A program made the translations under genes and the position numbers. Shown here piece by piece: positions 39,040 to 48,201 of a stretch of DNA of 60,874 nt (its first letter is position 1; each line of letters begins with the position of its first letter). The notes below the pieces were generated by a model. It did no database searches, was not told the origin of the DNA, and saw only the letters and a program-made list of their open reading frames with translations. Source of the stretch: Methanomassiliicoccales archaeon RumEn M1 (lineage in GTDB: Archaea; Thermoplasmatota; Thermoplasmata; Methanomassiliicoccales; Methanomassiliicoccaceae). The stretch spans positions 1 through 60,874 of the forward strand of contig LJKK01000123.1 in assembly GCA_001421185.1 (NCBI GenBank), written 5' to 3'.

Positions 39040-39681
39040 TTGAGCGACAAAGCTGCAATAATGGAAAGTCTCAAGAAAGCTGTAGAAACTTGGGACATTA
39101 AGCTTGCCGAGACGGCGGCGAAACAGGCATTGGATGCCGGAATCGCCCCCGGAGACGCCGTTGAGAACGGCCTTGGCAAGGGAATGGAAACCATCAGCAA
39201 CCTGTTCGATGAGGCCAAGATCTTTTTGCCTCAGGTTCTGGCGGCCTCCGCGGCCATGGAGAAGGCTCTATCCATCTTCGAGCCCGTAATGACCAAGGGA
39301 GCCACGGCGTCCCGCGGCACTGTGGTCATCGCCACTGTTCTTGGTGACATCCACGAGATCGGCAAGAACGTGGTGGCTGCCATGCTGAAGGGCGCTGGCT
39401 ACAATGTCGTAGACCTCGGAAGGGACGTACCTCCTGAGAAGTTCATTGAGGCCGCGCAGGAGAACAACGCTGACGTCGTCGGTGCTTCCGCTCTGATGAC
39501 CACCACCGTGGTCGTTCAGAAGGACATCGTTGACCTTCTGAAGGAGGCGAAGCACCCCGCGAAGACCATTTTCGGCGGCGCGCCCGCGTCTGCTGAGTGG
39601 GTCGAGAGCATCGGTGGGGACCAGTACTGCCCGTCCGGTGCCGAGGCCGTGGAGATGGTCAACAATCTGGTGAAGGGGTGA
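39040..39681 (+). CDS. mtmC2: monomethylamine corrinoid protein MtmC, copy 2
   Basis: This intact 213-residue corrinoid protein accepts the methyl group from MtmB2. It has helical-domain KAVETWDIKLAETAAKQALDAG, IFLPQVLAASAAMEKAL, the cobalt-ligand motif GDIHEIGKNVVAAMLKGAGY, then VGASALMTTTVVVQKDIVD and TIFGGAPASAEW. The start is TTG, preceded by AGGAGGAAG. It is five bases from mtmB2, so the pair is one operon. Confidence 0.95.
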   Translation: MSDKAAIMESLKKAVETWDIKLAETAAKQALDAGIAPGDAVENGLGKGMETISNLFDEAKIFLPQVLAASAAMEKALSIFEPVMTKGATASRGTVVIATVLGDIHEIGKNVVAAMLKGAGYNVVDLGRDVPPEKFIEAAQENNADVVGASALMTTTVVVQKDIVDLLKEAKHPAKTIFGGAPASAEWVESIGGDQYCPSGAEAVEMVNNLVKG

Positions 39682-39686
39682 GAAGA

Positions 39687-41066
39687 ATGGCTGCTGTAAG
39701 ACCACTTAACGTCTTTGACGCGTACAACAGGAACCTGAAGGGGAAGAAGGTTACCGAGGCCGAGTGGGACTACCAGATCATCCCGGGAAACGCCGCCAAG
39801 CTGAAGGAGAAGTATAACATCAAGTTCGGCAAGGAGATCGTTCCCGAGGACAAGGACCTCAAGGAGCGCCTGTTCCAGGCCGGTCTGGAGATGCTTGTCA
39901 CCACTGGTATCTACAATGCCGACCTTGGCCGTGTGCTGACCATCAGCGAAGAGGAGGTCATGGAGGGCATCAAGAAGACCCCCAAGTGGCTGGTTCTCGG
40001 GGAGAACCGCGACGCCGTCCGCTTCGAGCCCAGGAAGGGGAACGCTCCCCGGAAGCCCGTCATTCAGGGTGGACCTACCGGAGCCCCGGTGTCCGAAGAG
40101 GTGTTCGTCCAGATCATGCAGTCCTATGCTCAGGAGGCCGTCGTCGACACCCTCGTGAACGGTGTCATGGCGACCATCGAGGGCAACGGCGCTGCCACCA
40201 ACACCCCCTGGGAGATAAGGGCCATGATGGCCGAGCTCAGGGCGGTGAGGGAAGCAAGGATAAGGGCCGGCCGCCCATACATGGCCATATAGGGACCTGA
40301 GACCCCGCTGTCCGCGGCGGGCCGTCTCGCTAGCGACTGCCTCAGTGGCCTGAGGCCTGTCGATTCCCACGAGTGCTCTCAGCTGAACGAGCTCAAGATC
40401 GACATGGCGGCATTCAACATGCTGGCCGGATGGGTTGCCCAGGGCAACACCATCATGATCGAGCAGATGCCCATCTTCGGTGGGTACTGCGGCGGCGTCG
40501 AGGAGACCACGATCTGTGACATCGCCACCACGCTGGCCTCGTTCACGGTCTTCCATGCCAACTACCACCTTGACGGACCTATCCACATCAGGTGGGGCAT
40601 AACGACGTCCAGGGAGACCCTGCAGATCGCGGCCCACGCCGCTGCTGCCATCGACGCGCACACCGACCTGCTACTGGCCAACCAGTACTACCCGATCGCA
40701 GGCCCGTGCACGGAGATGTGTCTGCTTGAGACCGCCACTCAGGCCATCAGCGACACTGCCTCTGGCCGTGAGCTCCTGTCCGGTTCCGCCGCCGCCAAGG
40801 GCGTGGTGCAGGACAAGACCACCGGCATGGAAGCCCGCATCATGGGTGAGGCTGCTGCCGCCACCGCCGGCATGAAGATCTCGGAGGTCAATGAGATCCT
40901 GGAGAAGCTGGTCAGCGGATACGAGGGCAACTACAAGAGCGCCCCCGCTGGCAAGCGCTTCCAGGAGTGCTACAACGTCAAGACCGTTCAGCCTACCGAT
41001 GAGTACCTGAAGGTCTACGACGGAGCGGTGGCCAAGCTCAGGGACCTCGGTCTCAACATCAGGTGA
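39687..41066 (+). CDS. mtmB2: monomethylamine methyltransferase MtmB, copy 2 (pyrrolysine protein)
   Basis: The 459-residue product uses the TAG at 40290-40292 as pyrrolysine at residue 202, the position known for MtmB. The N-terminal half has GGPTGAPVSEEVFVQIMQSYAQEAVVDT. The C-terminal half starts GPETPLSAAGRLASD and includes MIEQMPIFGGYCGGVEETTICD and ANQYYPIAGPCTEMC. An ATG with GGGGTGAGAAGA upstream follows mtmC2. The rare termini differ from copy 1, but the segment around the amber codon is identical in DNA. Confidence 0.96.
40284..40338 (+). promoter_or_regulatory. amber-codon context element (PYLIS-like) in mtmB2
   Basis: This block is identical over 55 nt to 31423-31477 in mtmB1. 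The stem GAGAC/GTCTC with inner CCCGC/GCGGG lies just 3' of the amber codon. It matches the position of the pyrrolysine insertion element proposed for Methanosarcina mtmB. Confidence 0.6.
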
Positions 41067-41086
41067 GATCGGTCTTCCAAACCAAT

Positions 41087-41105
41087 TCCTTTTTTAATTT
41101 TTTTA
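41087..41105 (+). terminator. T-rich terminator after mtmC2-mtmB2
   Basis: Two long T runs (CCTTTTTTAATTTTTTTAGG, joined by AA) follow the mtmB2 stop by about 20 bases, as in archaeal U-tract termination. GGAGGAGAG just beyond belongs to the transporter gene. Confidence 0.5.
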
Positions 41106-41128
41106 GGGGATAAAGGAGGAGAGAAGAC

Positions 41129-42379
41129 ATGAATCTCGGAAAGAAGACGGGACTGACGATAGCGTTGGTCTTCGTATGCATGGCGTTGATGCTCGTGCCA
41201 TTGGGCTCGGCAGCAGCGGCCGGCGAGGAGTTGATAACTCCCGATGCGCCAGGCTCCACTGCCGACCAGAGCTTTCTGGATGACGAGTTGAACAAGTACA
41301 ACAAGAACCAGGATGTCTGGTTCATGTTGATGATGGTCGCCTTCTTGATGCTGTTCATCCGGAAGTTCGAGTGGGGAGTGGCGCTAGGAACGCTGCTCGT
41401 CACCGCAGGCAGCTTCATCACCTACATGGCCATCAACGAGTTCTACTATGGCGCCAGCTGGAACCAGGACCTCATGCTCATGGGCGTGATCTGTGCCATC
41501 ACGGTGGTCATTGCCATAGGTGTGTTCTTAGGAACCATCAAGATGTGGCAGTACCTCCTGGCGGGAGTCCTGTTCGCCCCCGTGTTCGTGGCCCTGGAGT
41601 ACTTCCTGTTCACGGTCATGGATGCGACCGATCCCGGTGGATCGATGCTTGTTCACATGTGCGCTGCCTACTTCGGTCTGGGTGTCGCGTTGGCCGTCCG
41701 GGAGAAGCGGGCGTTCGACGAACCTATGTACACCACGACGCACAGCGTGTCGTTCGTTTGGCTGGCATCGATGCTTCTGTGGATGCTGTGGCCGTCCTTC
41801 GTGACCGCCCTGCTGCCCTCTGACCAGGTCACCTGGGGTATGATCACCTGTTACATGGCAGGTCTCGGTTCGATCATAACCACGTACCTGATCTGCCAGA
41901 TCGTCCAGAAGAAGGTCAACCCGCTCATCTACACCTATGCAATGCTGGCAGGGCCAGTCGCCATCGGCTCTCCCCTGCTGTCGGTGAACCAATGGGGCGC
42001 GCTGGTCGTAGGTCTGGTGGCTGGTGCCATTTCGGCTCTGTCGTTCATCTACCTGCAGCCCAGGCTGTGCAAGTTCCTGGGCGTCCTCGACGTGATGGGC
42101 GTCCACAACCTGCACGGCGTGGCCGGGTGGATAGGTGCGCTGTCCATCGTGGTGATCACTGGGACCTTTACCAATGCCATAGCGGCCGTTGGAACCATGG
42201 TCATCACGCTTGTCGGCGGCCTCATCGCGGGCATCATCATCCGGGCGACCCGTGGCAAGATACCTGATGAGGACCTGTTCAGCGACGATGCTGACTTCAT
42301 CAAGACCGAGGCGCCGCCAGAGCAGACGCTTCCCCGGGAGGTGATCATGGGGACCGAAGGGTCCCAGAAGACCGCCTGA
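41129..42379 (+). CDS. Amt/Rh-family transporter, probable methylammonium/ammonium channel
   Basis: This 416-residue protein has an N-terminal signal-like helix (LTIALVFVCMALMLVPLGS) followed by about eleven membrane helices. It is closest to Rh proteins: MLVHMCAAYFGLGVALAVREK and DVMGVHNLHGVAGWIGAL supply the twin histidines of the Amt/Rh pore. The C-terminal tail is acidic and soluble. It follows mtmC2-mtmB2 at 62 bases behind T runs, with its own GGAGGAGAG. It could import methylamine or release the ammonia that demethylation produces. Both are inferences from context. Confidence 0.88.
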   Translation: MNLGKKTGLTIALVFVCMALMLVPLGSAAAAGEELITPDAPGSTADQSFLDDELNKYNKNQDVWFMLMMVAFLMLFIRKFEWGVALGTLLVTAGSFITYMAINEFYYGASWNQDLMLMGVICAITVVIAIGVFLGTIKMWQYLLAGVLFAPVFVALEYFLFTVMDATDPGGSMLVHMCAAYFGLGVALAVREKRAFDEPMYTTTHSVSFVWLASMLLWMLWPSFVTALLPSDQVTWGMITCYMAGLGSIITTYLICQIVQKKVNPLIYTYAMLAGPVAIGSPLLSVNQWGALVVGLVAGAISALSFIYLQPRLCKFLGVLDVMGVHNLHGVAGWIGALSIVVITGTFTNAIAAVGTMVITLVGGLIAGIIIRATRGKIPDEDLFSDDADFIKTEAPPEQTLPREVIMGTEGSQKTA

Positions 42380-42511
42380 AGGTAGGTGGAGTTCGCACCT
42401 CTTTAGTAGCCCAAAGCTATGATTCCGCCGTAAACCTTTTCCAAACCCCTTCCAAACCCTTTCCGATCTTCTTCAATCACACAATTGCCTCGTTCGACGT
42501 GTCGATATCAA

Positions 42512-42536
42512 GCTTTATAGGATGGATGCACCATCC
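42512..42536 (+). promoter_or_regulatory. TATA box plus GGATGG-N5-CCATCC operator
   Basis: The TATA element CTTTATAG (42512-42519) is directly followed by GGATGG-ATGCA-CCATCC (42520-42536), nine bases before the ATG of the next gene. A protein bound there would block transcription initiation. The same palindrome occurs in two other promoters in the window (49683, 58990). Confidence 0.7.
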
Positions 42537-42544
42537 AGAGTCGA

Positions 42545-43519
42545 ATGGTCCTGAAATTTCAGTCATATTCGGGGGGCGGACCGACCCCCAAGTTCTCGCT
42601 GTTCCATGTATGGAAGACCTACGATGTGCTCAGCTCACAGGGGCCAGTAGGGCGCAAGGGGCTGTCTCAGATCCTTGATATTGGCGAAGGCAGCACCCGC
42701 ACCATCCTGGACAAGATGATAAGAGAGGGCTCGGTGGAGAACACCAAGAAAGGCGCGGTCCTCACCGACCGAGGTAAGAAGCTATTCCGGGCCTCCGGCA
42801 TCTTCGCCGCGCCGGTCAGCATCGAGGGCCTTACCCTTGGGCCCAAGGACTGCGCGGTCCTGGTAAAGGGCATGGCCGATCGCATCAACACCGGGTACGA
42901 GCAAAGGGACGAGGCCGTGCGATCGGGAGCCATGGGCGCCACCACCCTGGTGTTCAAGGGCGGGCACCTCATGTTCCCCGACGATCCCGAGGTCCCAGAC
43001 CAGGCCCATCTCCAACCCCTGCGGGCCCTGTTCACCCTGGAGGAGAACGACGCCATCATCGTGGGCACGGCCCATAGCTACGAAGCGGCGGAGAAGGGAG
43101 CGGTGACCGCGGGGCTGGCCCTCAGCGACACCACCCGGCCCTGCTGGAGGGAGGGGGCGACCAGCCTGATCTCCGCCGACACCGGGCCGGAGGAACTCAA
43201 GTGCCTTGCCCTGGCCGTCCACGAGCTGGTGGGCCGTATGCCCGTCACCATGCGGAGCCGCAACCACTATGGGGTCAGGTGCGAGGATGGGGAGATCGTC
43301 GACGACAGGTACACTGGCCCAGTCCTGGAAGAGGCTCTGAACCGAAGCACGGTGGTCCGCCGGTCGGCGCCCTCGGGCGTCTACCGCGGGGTGCCGGTGG
43401 TGGTGGTGCCCATCATACGGAGAAAGGAGGCGGTGGCCGTCTTCGGGGTGGTGGACATAACCAAGGGCGGGATGTTCGAGCTCATCTCCAAATCCCGGAA
43501 GGAGCGTAGCCATTCCTGA
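42545..43519 (+). CDS. HTH protein with DUF4443 and DUF2111 domains
   Basis: This 324-residue archaeal regulator-like protein has a winged HTH at residues 18-75 (FHVWKTYDVLSSQG... ISRKGLSQ-type helix GEGSTRTILDKMIREGSVENTKKGAVLTDRGKKLF, read in parts). A DUF4443 middle region (GLTLGPKDCAVLVKGMADRI) and a C-terminal DUF2111-like part (SGVYRGVPVVVVPIIRRKEAVAVFGVVDITKGG) follow. The palindrome in its own promoter also precedes the mcr operon and a corrinoid-protein gene. That makes it my candidate for the binding protein and an autoregulator. The ligand is unknown. Confidence 0.75.
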   Translation: MVLKFQSYSGGGPTPKFSLFHVWKTYDVLSSQGPVGRKGLSQILDIGEGSTRTILDKMIREGSVENTKKGAVLTDRGKKLFRASGIFAAPVSIEGLTLGPKDCAVLVKGMADRINTGYEQRDEAVRSGAMGATTLVFKGGHLMFPDDPEVPDQAHLQPLRALFTLEENDAIIVGTAHSYEAAEKGAVTAGLALSDTTRPCWREGATSLISADTGPEELKCLALAVHELVGRMPVTMRSRNHYGVRCEDGEIVDDRYTGPVLEEALNRSTVVRRSAPSGVYRGVPVVVVPIIRRKEAVAVFGVVDITKGGMFELISKSRKERSHS

Positions 43520-43581
43520 GCGGCGGAGCGGCACGGCCATCGAACGCTCGAGGAAAGGATTAAGAGCTGGCTATCGGCTCT

Positions 43582-43926
43582 ATGGTCGTGTCATCCAATG
43601 ATCCGAACATGACCAGCCTGTGCGTGGATGCCGGCGTCTGCCGCTTCCACACCACCATACGGGTCTGCACCAACGATGAGGGCAGCATCCTGTTCCAGAT
43701 CGACAGCGGATGCCCCCATGTCAAGAAGATCCCCGACTGCCTTCCGGCGGACATTACGCCGTTCGACGCGCTGAGGATGCCGTTCTCCGAGAATCCCATC
43801 TACGAGAGTTGCGGGAAGGTGCTGGCTCATTCGGCCTGCCCCGTGCCCTCCGCCCTGATTAAAGCGGCAGAGGTCGCGGCGGGCTTCGGCCTCAAGCGCA
43901 ACGTCTGCTTCACCTTCGAGGCCTAG
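43582..43926 (+). CDS. small Cys-rich protein, function unknown
   Basis: This 114-residue protein has seven Cys residues: LCVDAGVCRFHTTIRVC, DSGCPHVKKIPDC, SCGKVLAHSACPVP and RNVCFTFEA. Stand-alone archaeal proteins of this kind exist (DUF6951-like, from memory). The spacing suggests a metal or Fe-S site. An internal ATG at 43609 is an alternative start. It converges on the AhpD-like gene with a four-base overlap. Confidence 0.65.
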   Translation: MVVSSNDPNMTSLCVDAGVCRFHTTIRVCTNDEGSILFQIDSGCPHVKKIPDCLPADITPFDALRMPFSENPIYESCGKVLAHSACPVPSALIKAAEVAAGFGLKRNVCFTFEA

Positions 43927-44231
43927 TCGATCTCCACGGGCCCTCCCAGGATCGCGTCCACCTTGTCGGACCAAACCGCCGTAGCGGGTCCGGCCAGGTA
44001 CATGGCCACCAGAATGGACTCTCGTAGCTCATCCACCGTGGCCCCCATTTCCTTGGCGCGCTCGGCCCAGGTCTCCAGGCAGGTCTCGCATCGCATCAGG
44101 CAGGAGATGGACACGGCCATCAGCGCCTTCTCCTTGGAGGTAAGCGCCCCATCGCGGAAGATCTCGTTCTTGAGCTTGTACAGCGCGTTGATGGCGGCGG
44201 GCTGTTGCTTGGCCAGCAGAGTGAGGCTCAT
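43923..44231 (-). CDS. carboxymuconolactone decarboxylase / AhpD-like protein
   Basis: This 102-residue single-domain protein of the CMD family contains KALMAVSISCLMRCETCLETWAERAKEMGATVDELRE. Its CETC is the redox CxxC of AhpD-type proteins. Members act as peroxidase partners or gamma-carboxymuconolactone decarboxylases, and the CxxC favours the redox role. It is a single gene. Confidence 0.85.
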   Translation of the reverse strand: MSLTLLAKQQPAAINALYKLKNEIFRDGALTSKEKALMAVSISCLMRCETCLETWAERAKEMGATVDELRESILVAMYLAGPATAVWSDKVDAILGGPVEID

Positions 44232-44327
44232 GCCGATTAAAGTCCCTGCTGATTATATTAAACCCTTTCCTGGCTTTCTGACAACTATCCATAGCATTAA
44301 TAGCGGTCAATTCGTTCAACATGGCAT

Positions 44328-44888
44328 ATGGTAAGGATGGCGGACATTGTTTCCCGACTGGAGGAGTTGAGGGGGACGGTGCATGTCTTCCCCCTCAACG
44401 GCGAGTGCCGGGAGAAGATACTGAGCATCGAGAGCAATATCAAAGCCGCCCTGGGCATCAAGGTGATCAACAAGGGCGTGACCGAATGCCTCAGCAGGCA
44501 GCATGTCCTGTGCATCATCAAGAGGGCTTCGTTCCGCCCGCCACCGGAGCCCACAGTGATGCTGATCTCCGATGACGGAGTGGTCCTAGGAGAGGAGATA
44601 TTGCCTCATCGCAAGAAGGAGTTCCTGGAGAGCGTCAAGGAGGACATCATATGGCTGTCCGACGAGTTCGTCATGTATCCCGGACGGAAGGGGGAGAGGG
44701 GCGAGAGCTTCGTCATGCCTCCGGTGTCGTTCCCCGAGGTGGAGGAGTTCGGCATGCTCGACGTGGTCTCCTGCTCTCCGTCCGCTCCGGCCGACATGAT
44801 GCTCCGGAAGATGCACGGATTTGAGGACAACCCCAAGCTGGCATCCATCTTGATAGGGTTCAACGCCCCCGAGGGCGTTGAGCTCTAA
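44328..44888 (+). CDS. unknown protein, distant paralogue of the 27777 gene
   Basis: This 186-residue protein (183 if the ATG at 44337 is used) has MLISDDGVVLGEEILPHRKKEFLE and IIWLSDEFVMYPG, then GESFVMPPVSFPEVEEFGM and a C-terminal MLRKMHGFEDN...LIGFNAP. The order and spacing match the 27777 protein (VIGEYVPPHL, NFLSDDFV, GEPYFL, DFPYLENIEG, MGFDG, VGFDLL). It lies next to the mcr operon on the opposite strand, just as the other lies next to mmp3/mcrC. Function unknown. Confidence 0.65.
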   Translation: MVRMADIVSRLEELRGTVHVFPLNGECREKILSIESNIKAALGIKVINKGVTECLSRQHVLCIIKRASFRPPPEPTVMLISDDGVVLGEEILPHRKKEFLESVKEDIIWLSDEFVMYPGRKGERGESFVMPPVSFPEVEEFGMLDVVSCSPSAPADMMLRKMHGFEDNPKLASILIGFNAPEGVEL

Positions 44889-44912
44889 ACCTCTTTATAC
44901 CATCTTTTGAAC

Positions 44913-44939
44913 GCTCGACGGTTCTTCGGACGAGCGTGA
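44913..44939. terminator. hairpin between convergent genes
   Basis: ACGCTCG and CGAGCGT form a seven-pair stem around a 13-base loop containing TTCTTCGG. It is placed between the end of the 44328 gene and the 3' side of the mcr operon. A second hairpin GATGGGG-TC-CCCCATC follows near 44970. Confidence 0.5.
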
Positions 44940-45034
44940 GCTTTCTCGTCTCAGATCAAATCAAGGCGTGATGGGGTCCCCCATCGGAGAAACGTAAAAA
45001 GGTGAAGGGAAGGGGTTTGGTTCGCTGTGAGGGT

Positions 45035-45313
45035 TCATCCCCCGCCTGAAGGAGTTATCTGGGAGGCTTGCGCCTGGATGTCCTCGATCTGCTCGCGCAT
45101 GCGATCGATCTCGGCCAGCTGGTCCTTCAGACCGCGATCGCCAGCGGATTCCTTGCGGTACTCCTCCGGCCGGGCGGGATCGAGGGTGGACATGTCGTAG
45201 TAGAGGTTGGTGGTGTCCAGGAGTGCCCAGGTCCTTCCATCCTCTTCCATGATGTCCTCGATCTTTCCCACCGAGCCGGTGTTGCGGTACTTGGCAAGGT
45301 CTCCGACTTTCAT
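45035..45313 (-). CDS. DUF2098 protein linked to the mcr operon
   Basis: This 92-residue protein has an SH3-like beta core (KVGDLAKYRNTGSVGKIEDIMEEDGRTWALLDTTNLYYD, read in parts) typical of archaeal DUF2098. A C-terminal helix LKDQLAEIDRMREQIEDIQAQ likely forms a coiled coil. It starts within six bases of the mcrA stop, so it is the fifth gene of the mcr operon. Role unknown, possibly in MCR assembly. Confidence 0.8.
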   Translation of the reverse strand: MKVGDLAKYRNTGSVGKIEDIMEEDGRTWALLDTTNLYYDMSTLDPARPEEYRKESAGDRGLKDQLAEIDRMREQIEDIQAQASQITPSGGG

Positions 45314-45318
45314 GACGA

Positions 45319-46982
45319 TCACTTGGCGGGGATGATGACGGTCCTCTCACCCGCAGGCATGAACTCCCTGAGGGCGCCCCGGCCGAACTCCTTCGTGATG
45401 TTCGCGAAGTCGAAGGGCAGGCTCTTGTCGGCGAATGCGACCTTGATCAGCGGGTTGCAGACGAAGGCATCGCCGCGAGCCGCGTGAGGCGCCATCGCAA
45501 TACCGGCGTAGCCGCTCAGGTGACCGACGTTCATGGCGTAGTTGGGGTAGTTGGGTCCCCTCAGCTCGAAGGCCAGACCCTCGTCGCTCCTGTAGGAGAA
45601 CGAGTTCGCGGAACCGCACTGGTCCTGCAGGTCGAAGCCGTAGAAGCCGAGACGTCCGTGCCTCTCCTTGTGCTGGAGCATGGACAGGTACCAGCCGTTC
45701 ACACCGAAGTCGGCGTTGCCGGTGGCCATCGCGCAAGCGATACCAGTGGCGGCAGCGGCGACGGTGGCACGCTGGGAACCTCCGAAGTGGGCCTCCATCG
45801 CGGCGGGGTACCTCTCGTACATCTCCAGAGCGTAGGAGTTGACCTCAGTGCCGAGCTTCTCCATCAGGTCCATGGAGGGCTTGCTGTTGCACAGGCCGCC
45901 GTACTTGGTCTTGATCAGGTCAAGGGCCCAGTAGGTGTAGTCCTCCAGGATGTCGTCGGTGTAGGCCGCAGTAGCGTACTGGGTGAAGCCGACACCGCCG
46001 GACATGTAGGATCCGAGGTAGATCTGGTCGTAGATGACCGCACCGAGAGCGACGGTCTCCAGCGCAGCCCTGGCGGGGTCGTCAGGGTAGACGCGGGTGG
46101 ACTGGACCATGTCGGCCAGGAACCCGAAGGGAATTCCACCGGGCTCGTTGGGGCCACGGGCCTGCGGGCCGGCATCATGGTACCCATGTTCACGACCGAG
46201 GCGTGCTTGGCAGCGTAGGCGAAGTCCGCGATGGCGGCCTCACCGGCAGCGAGCCTGTAGGCGCTGATGAAGGACATCGAGATCTGCATGGCAGACCAGC
46301 GGGAGATGGTACCTCCGTCGCAGACGCGGCCGACCAGGGTCGGGGCGCGCACGGCCTGGTAGAGGGACTTGCCGATGGCGTCCTTCAGCTGCTTGGCCTG
46401 CTCCTTGGGGAACTCCTTGTTGATGTCGATCACGAAGCGCTTGTCAAGCTGGCTGATGAGCTCGTCGTCTCCGCTGAAGACCTTGACGTAGCAGTCCTCG
46501 GACAGCGCGGGGCTGACCTCGGCCATGTGCTCCTGAACGACCGCACCGCCAGGCATGGCGTGGTTCACGGTCTCCAGGTACAGGTTGATGGTCTCAGGGG
46601 TGACCTCCTTGCCCAGCCTCTTCTCGATAACGCTGTGGGCGGTGTCGAGACCGACGATGACGGTCCTGCGGATATCATCCCACGCCTGCTGCATGGCGGC
46701 GTTGTTCATGAAGTGCAGGTCGTCAGCCTCGGCGTAGATGTCCGTGTGGGACAGCTGGTAAGGCATGAGGACACGCTGGCCGAGAGGAACGCCAATGTCC
46801 TGGTTCATCATTGGGATGCCACGCTTCTTGGCGATCTTGTTGGCCTGCTCTACCCACTCCTTCTTCCTCTTGGACTGCTTCCAGCCACCAAAGGTGTAGT
46901 AGTGGGTGTTGACCTCGGTCGGGTCCTCCTTGAACTTCTTCTTCATCGCGTCAATGAAGAGCTTATCCTTTGACTTTGCCAT
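45319..46982 (-). CDS. mcrA: methyl-coenzyme M reductase alpha subunit (frameshifted)
   Basis: McrA binds F430 and carries the active site that releases methane. The restored protein has 554 residues, the usual size. The N-terminal part runs [17 protein letters not shown] to [12 protein letters not shown]. The C-terminal part has [23 protein letters not shown] (read in parts), [21 protein letters not shown] and [23 protein letters not shown]. The frame breaks near 46161: the sequence reads CGCAGGCCCGTGG where CGCAGGGCCCGTGG would give [15 protein letters not shown]. McrA is essential for methanogenesis, so I read this as a base missing from the sequence. Confidence 0.95.
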
Positions 46983-46986
46983 TTGT

Positions 46987-47760
46987 TTACTCCCCCTTCA
47001 GAGCGTAGGCCTGGTAACCGCAAAGGGTCCTCAGCCTGTGGATCCTCAGGTTGATGGCCATGACCTCGGGGTCGTCCCTCATGTCCACGCCATCGGCCCT
47101 GAAGATGGTGGTCATCTTCTTCAGGTCAGCTTCGGGCAGGGGCTTGCCAACGGAGATGGGCTTGTCCAACGGAAGGGCCACCTGGTCCTTCACGTACTCT
47201 ACCTCTCCCTTCTTGGCGTTCCAGCGGTACCTCTGCCAGGCATCGAACATCAGGCCGTTCTCGTCCAGCCTGCAGGCGTGTCCGTGAACGGTGGCGCCAC
47301 GGATACCGGTCTTGGCGGGGTCGAACGTCTCGTTGTCGATGAACTCCTTGGAGACCTTCTCCAGATCGCGCTCCCTCATTTCGATGATCTGCCTTCCGGA
47401 GAGGGTACCAGTATCGAAGCCGCGGATGCGGGTCATGTACATCCAGGCCCTCAGGTACGGAACCATGGGGGCGAAGTACACCGAGTCGGTGAACTGGATG
47501 TATCTGATCCTGTCGCCGGCCTTGGCGCCCTCGATCGGAACGACCAGCTTTCTGATGAGGTCTTCAGGCTCGTTCCCCTCAGCGAGTGGGGGGTGAATGC
47601 TCTTGTAATCTTCTCCAGGAGCCCTGTGGCCCAGGATCCTGATGACGTCGTCCATGGCCACGTCGCGAAGCTTCTTCAGCTTCTCGGAGGGGTCCATGTA
47701 GCGGCGCCTGTTCTTGGCCACCTGGCTCTCACCGGGATAGAACTGTCTCTTGTATGCCAT
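46987..47760 (-). CDS. mcrG: methyl-coenzyme M reductase gamma subunit
   Basis: This 257-residue McrG has [44 protein letters not shown] (in part), [20 protein letters not shown] and [20 protein letters not shown]. It is part of the (alpha-beta-gamma)2 enzyme. GGTG before the ATG and a few bases to mcrA place it in the operon. Confidence 0.97.
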   Translation of the reverse strand: MAYKRQFYPGESQVAKNRRRYMDPSEKLKKLRDVAMDDVIRILGHRAPGEDYKSIHPPLAEGNEPEDLIRKLVVPIEGAKAGDRIRYIQFTDSVYFAPMVPYLRAWMYMTRIRGFDTGTLSGRQIIEMRERDLEKVSKEFIDNETFDPAKTGIRGATVHGHACRLDENGLMFDAWQRYRWNAKKGEVEYVKDQVALPLDKPISVGKPLPEADLKKMTTIFRADGVDMRDDPEVMAINLRIHRLRTLCGYQAYALKGE

Positions 47761-47761
47761 G

Positions 47762-48184
47762 TTAACACCTTTTACCCTTTTTGTAATCGGTAACAGTGGG
47801 CCTGTACTTCGAGTACCTCCCCACCTCCAGGTTGAACCCGAATGTCAGGATCTCCTGGCAGATCTTCTCGATCTCGTCGAGCGCTCCCTGCAGGTTGTCA
47901 ATATCGTCGATCTCGACGAATATCCTACCGACCTGGAGCGTGAGCTCGACCTCCTTTCCCTTGACCGTTATCACCTTGCGCTGAGGGTGTTCCACAGGCA
48001 ATCCGGCGTGAGGGCCGGACGTGACCTTGGCTGGAAGACCCTCGCCGGAGACGTTGATCTGACGGACATGAGGGACCTCGTAGACCCTGTTGAGGAGCTT
48101 CTCGGTCGTGTCCGCGGAAAGGAGCCGGTGGGGGAAGATCAGTACCTCAGGAAGAGGTATGGATTCTGCACTAGTACTCGTCAT
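47762..48184 (-). CDS. mcrD: methyl-coenzyme M reductase operon protein D
   Basis: This 140-residue McrD has [41 protein letters not shown] (in parts) and [21 protein letters not shown]. McrD associates with MCR and is thought to help assembly or activation. The ATG at 48184 follows GGTGG, and a TTG one codon earlier is also in frame. Confidence 0.93.
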   Translation of the reverse strand: MTSTSAESIPLPEVLIFPHRLLSADTTEKLLNRVYEVPHVRQINVSGEGLPAKVTSGPHAGLPVEHPQRKVITVKGKEVELTLQVGRIFVEIDDIDNLQGALDEIEKICQEILTFGFNLEVGRYSKYRPTVTDYKKGKRC

Positions 48185-48201
48185 CAAGCCACCATGACCT
48201 C

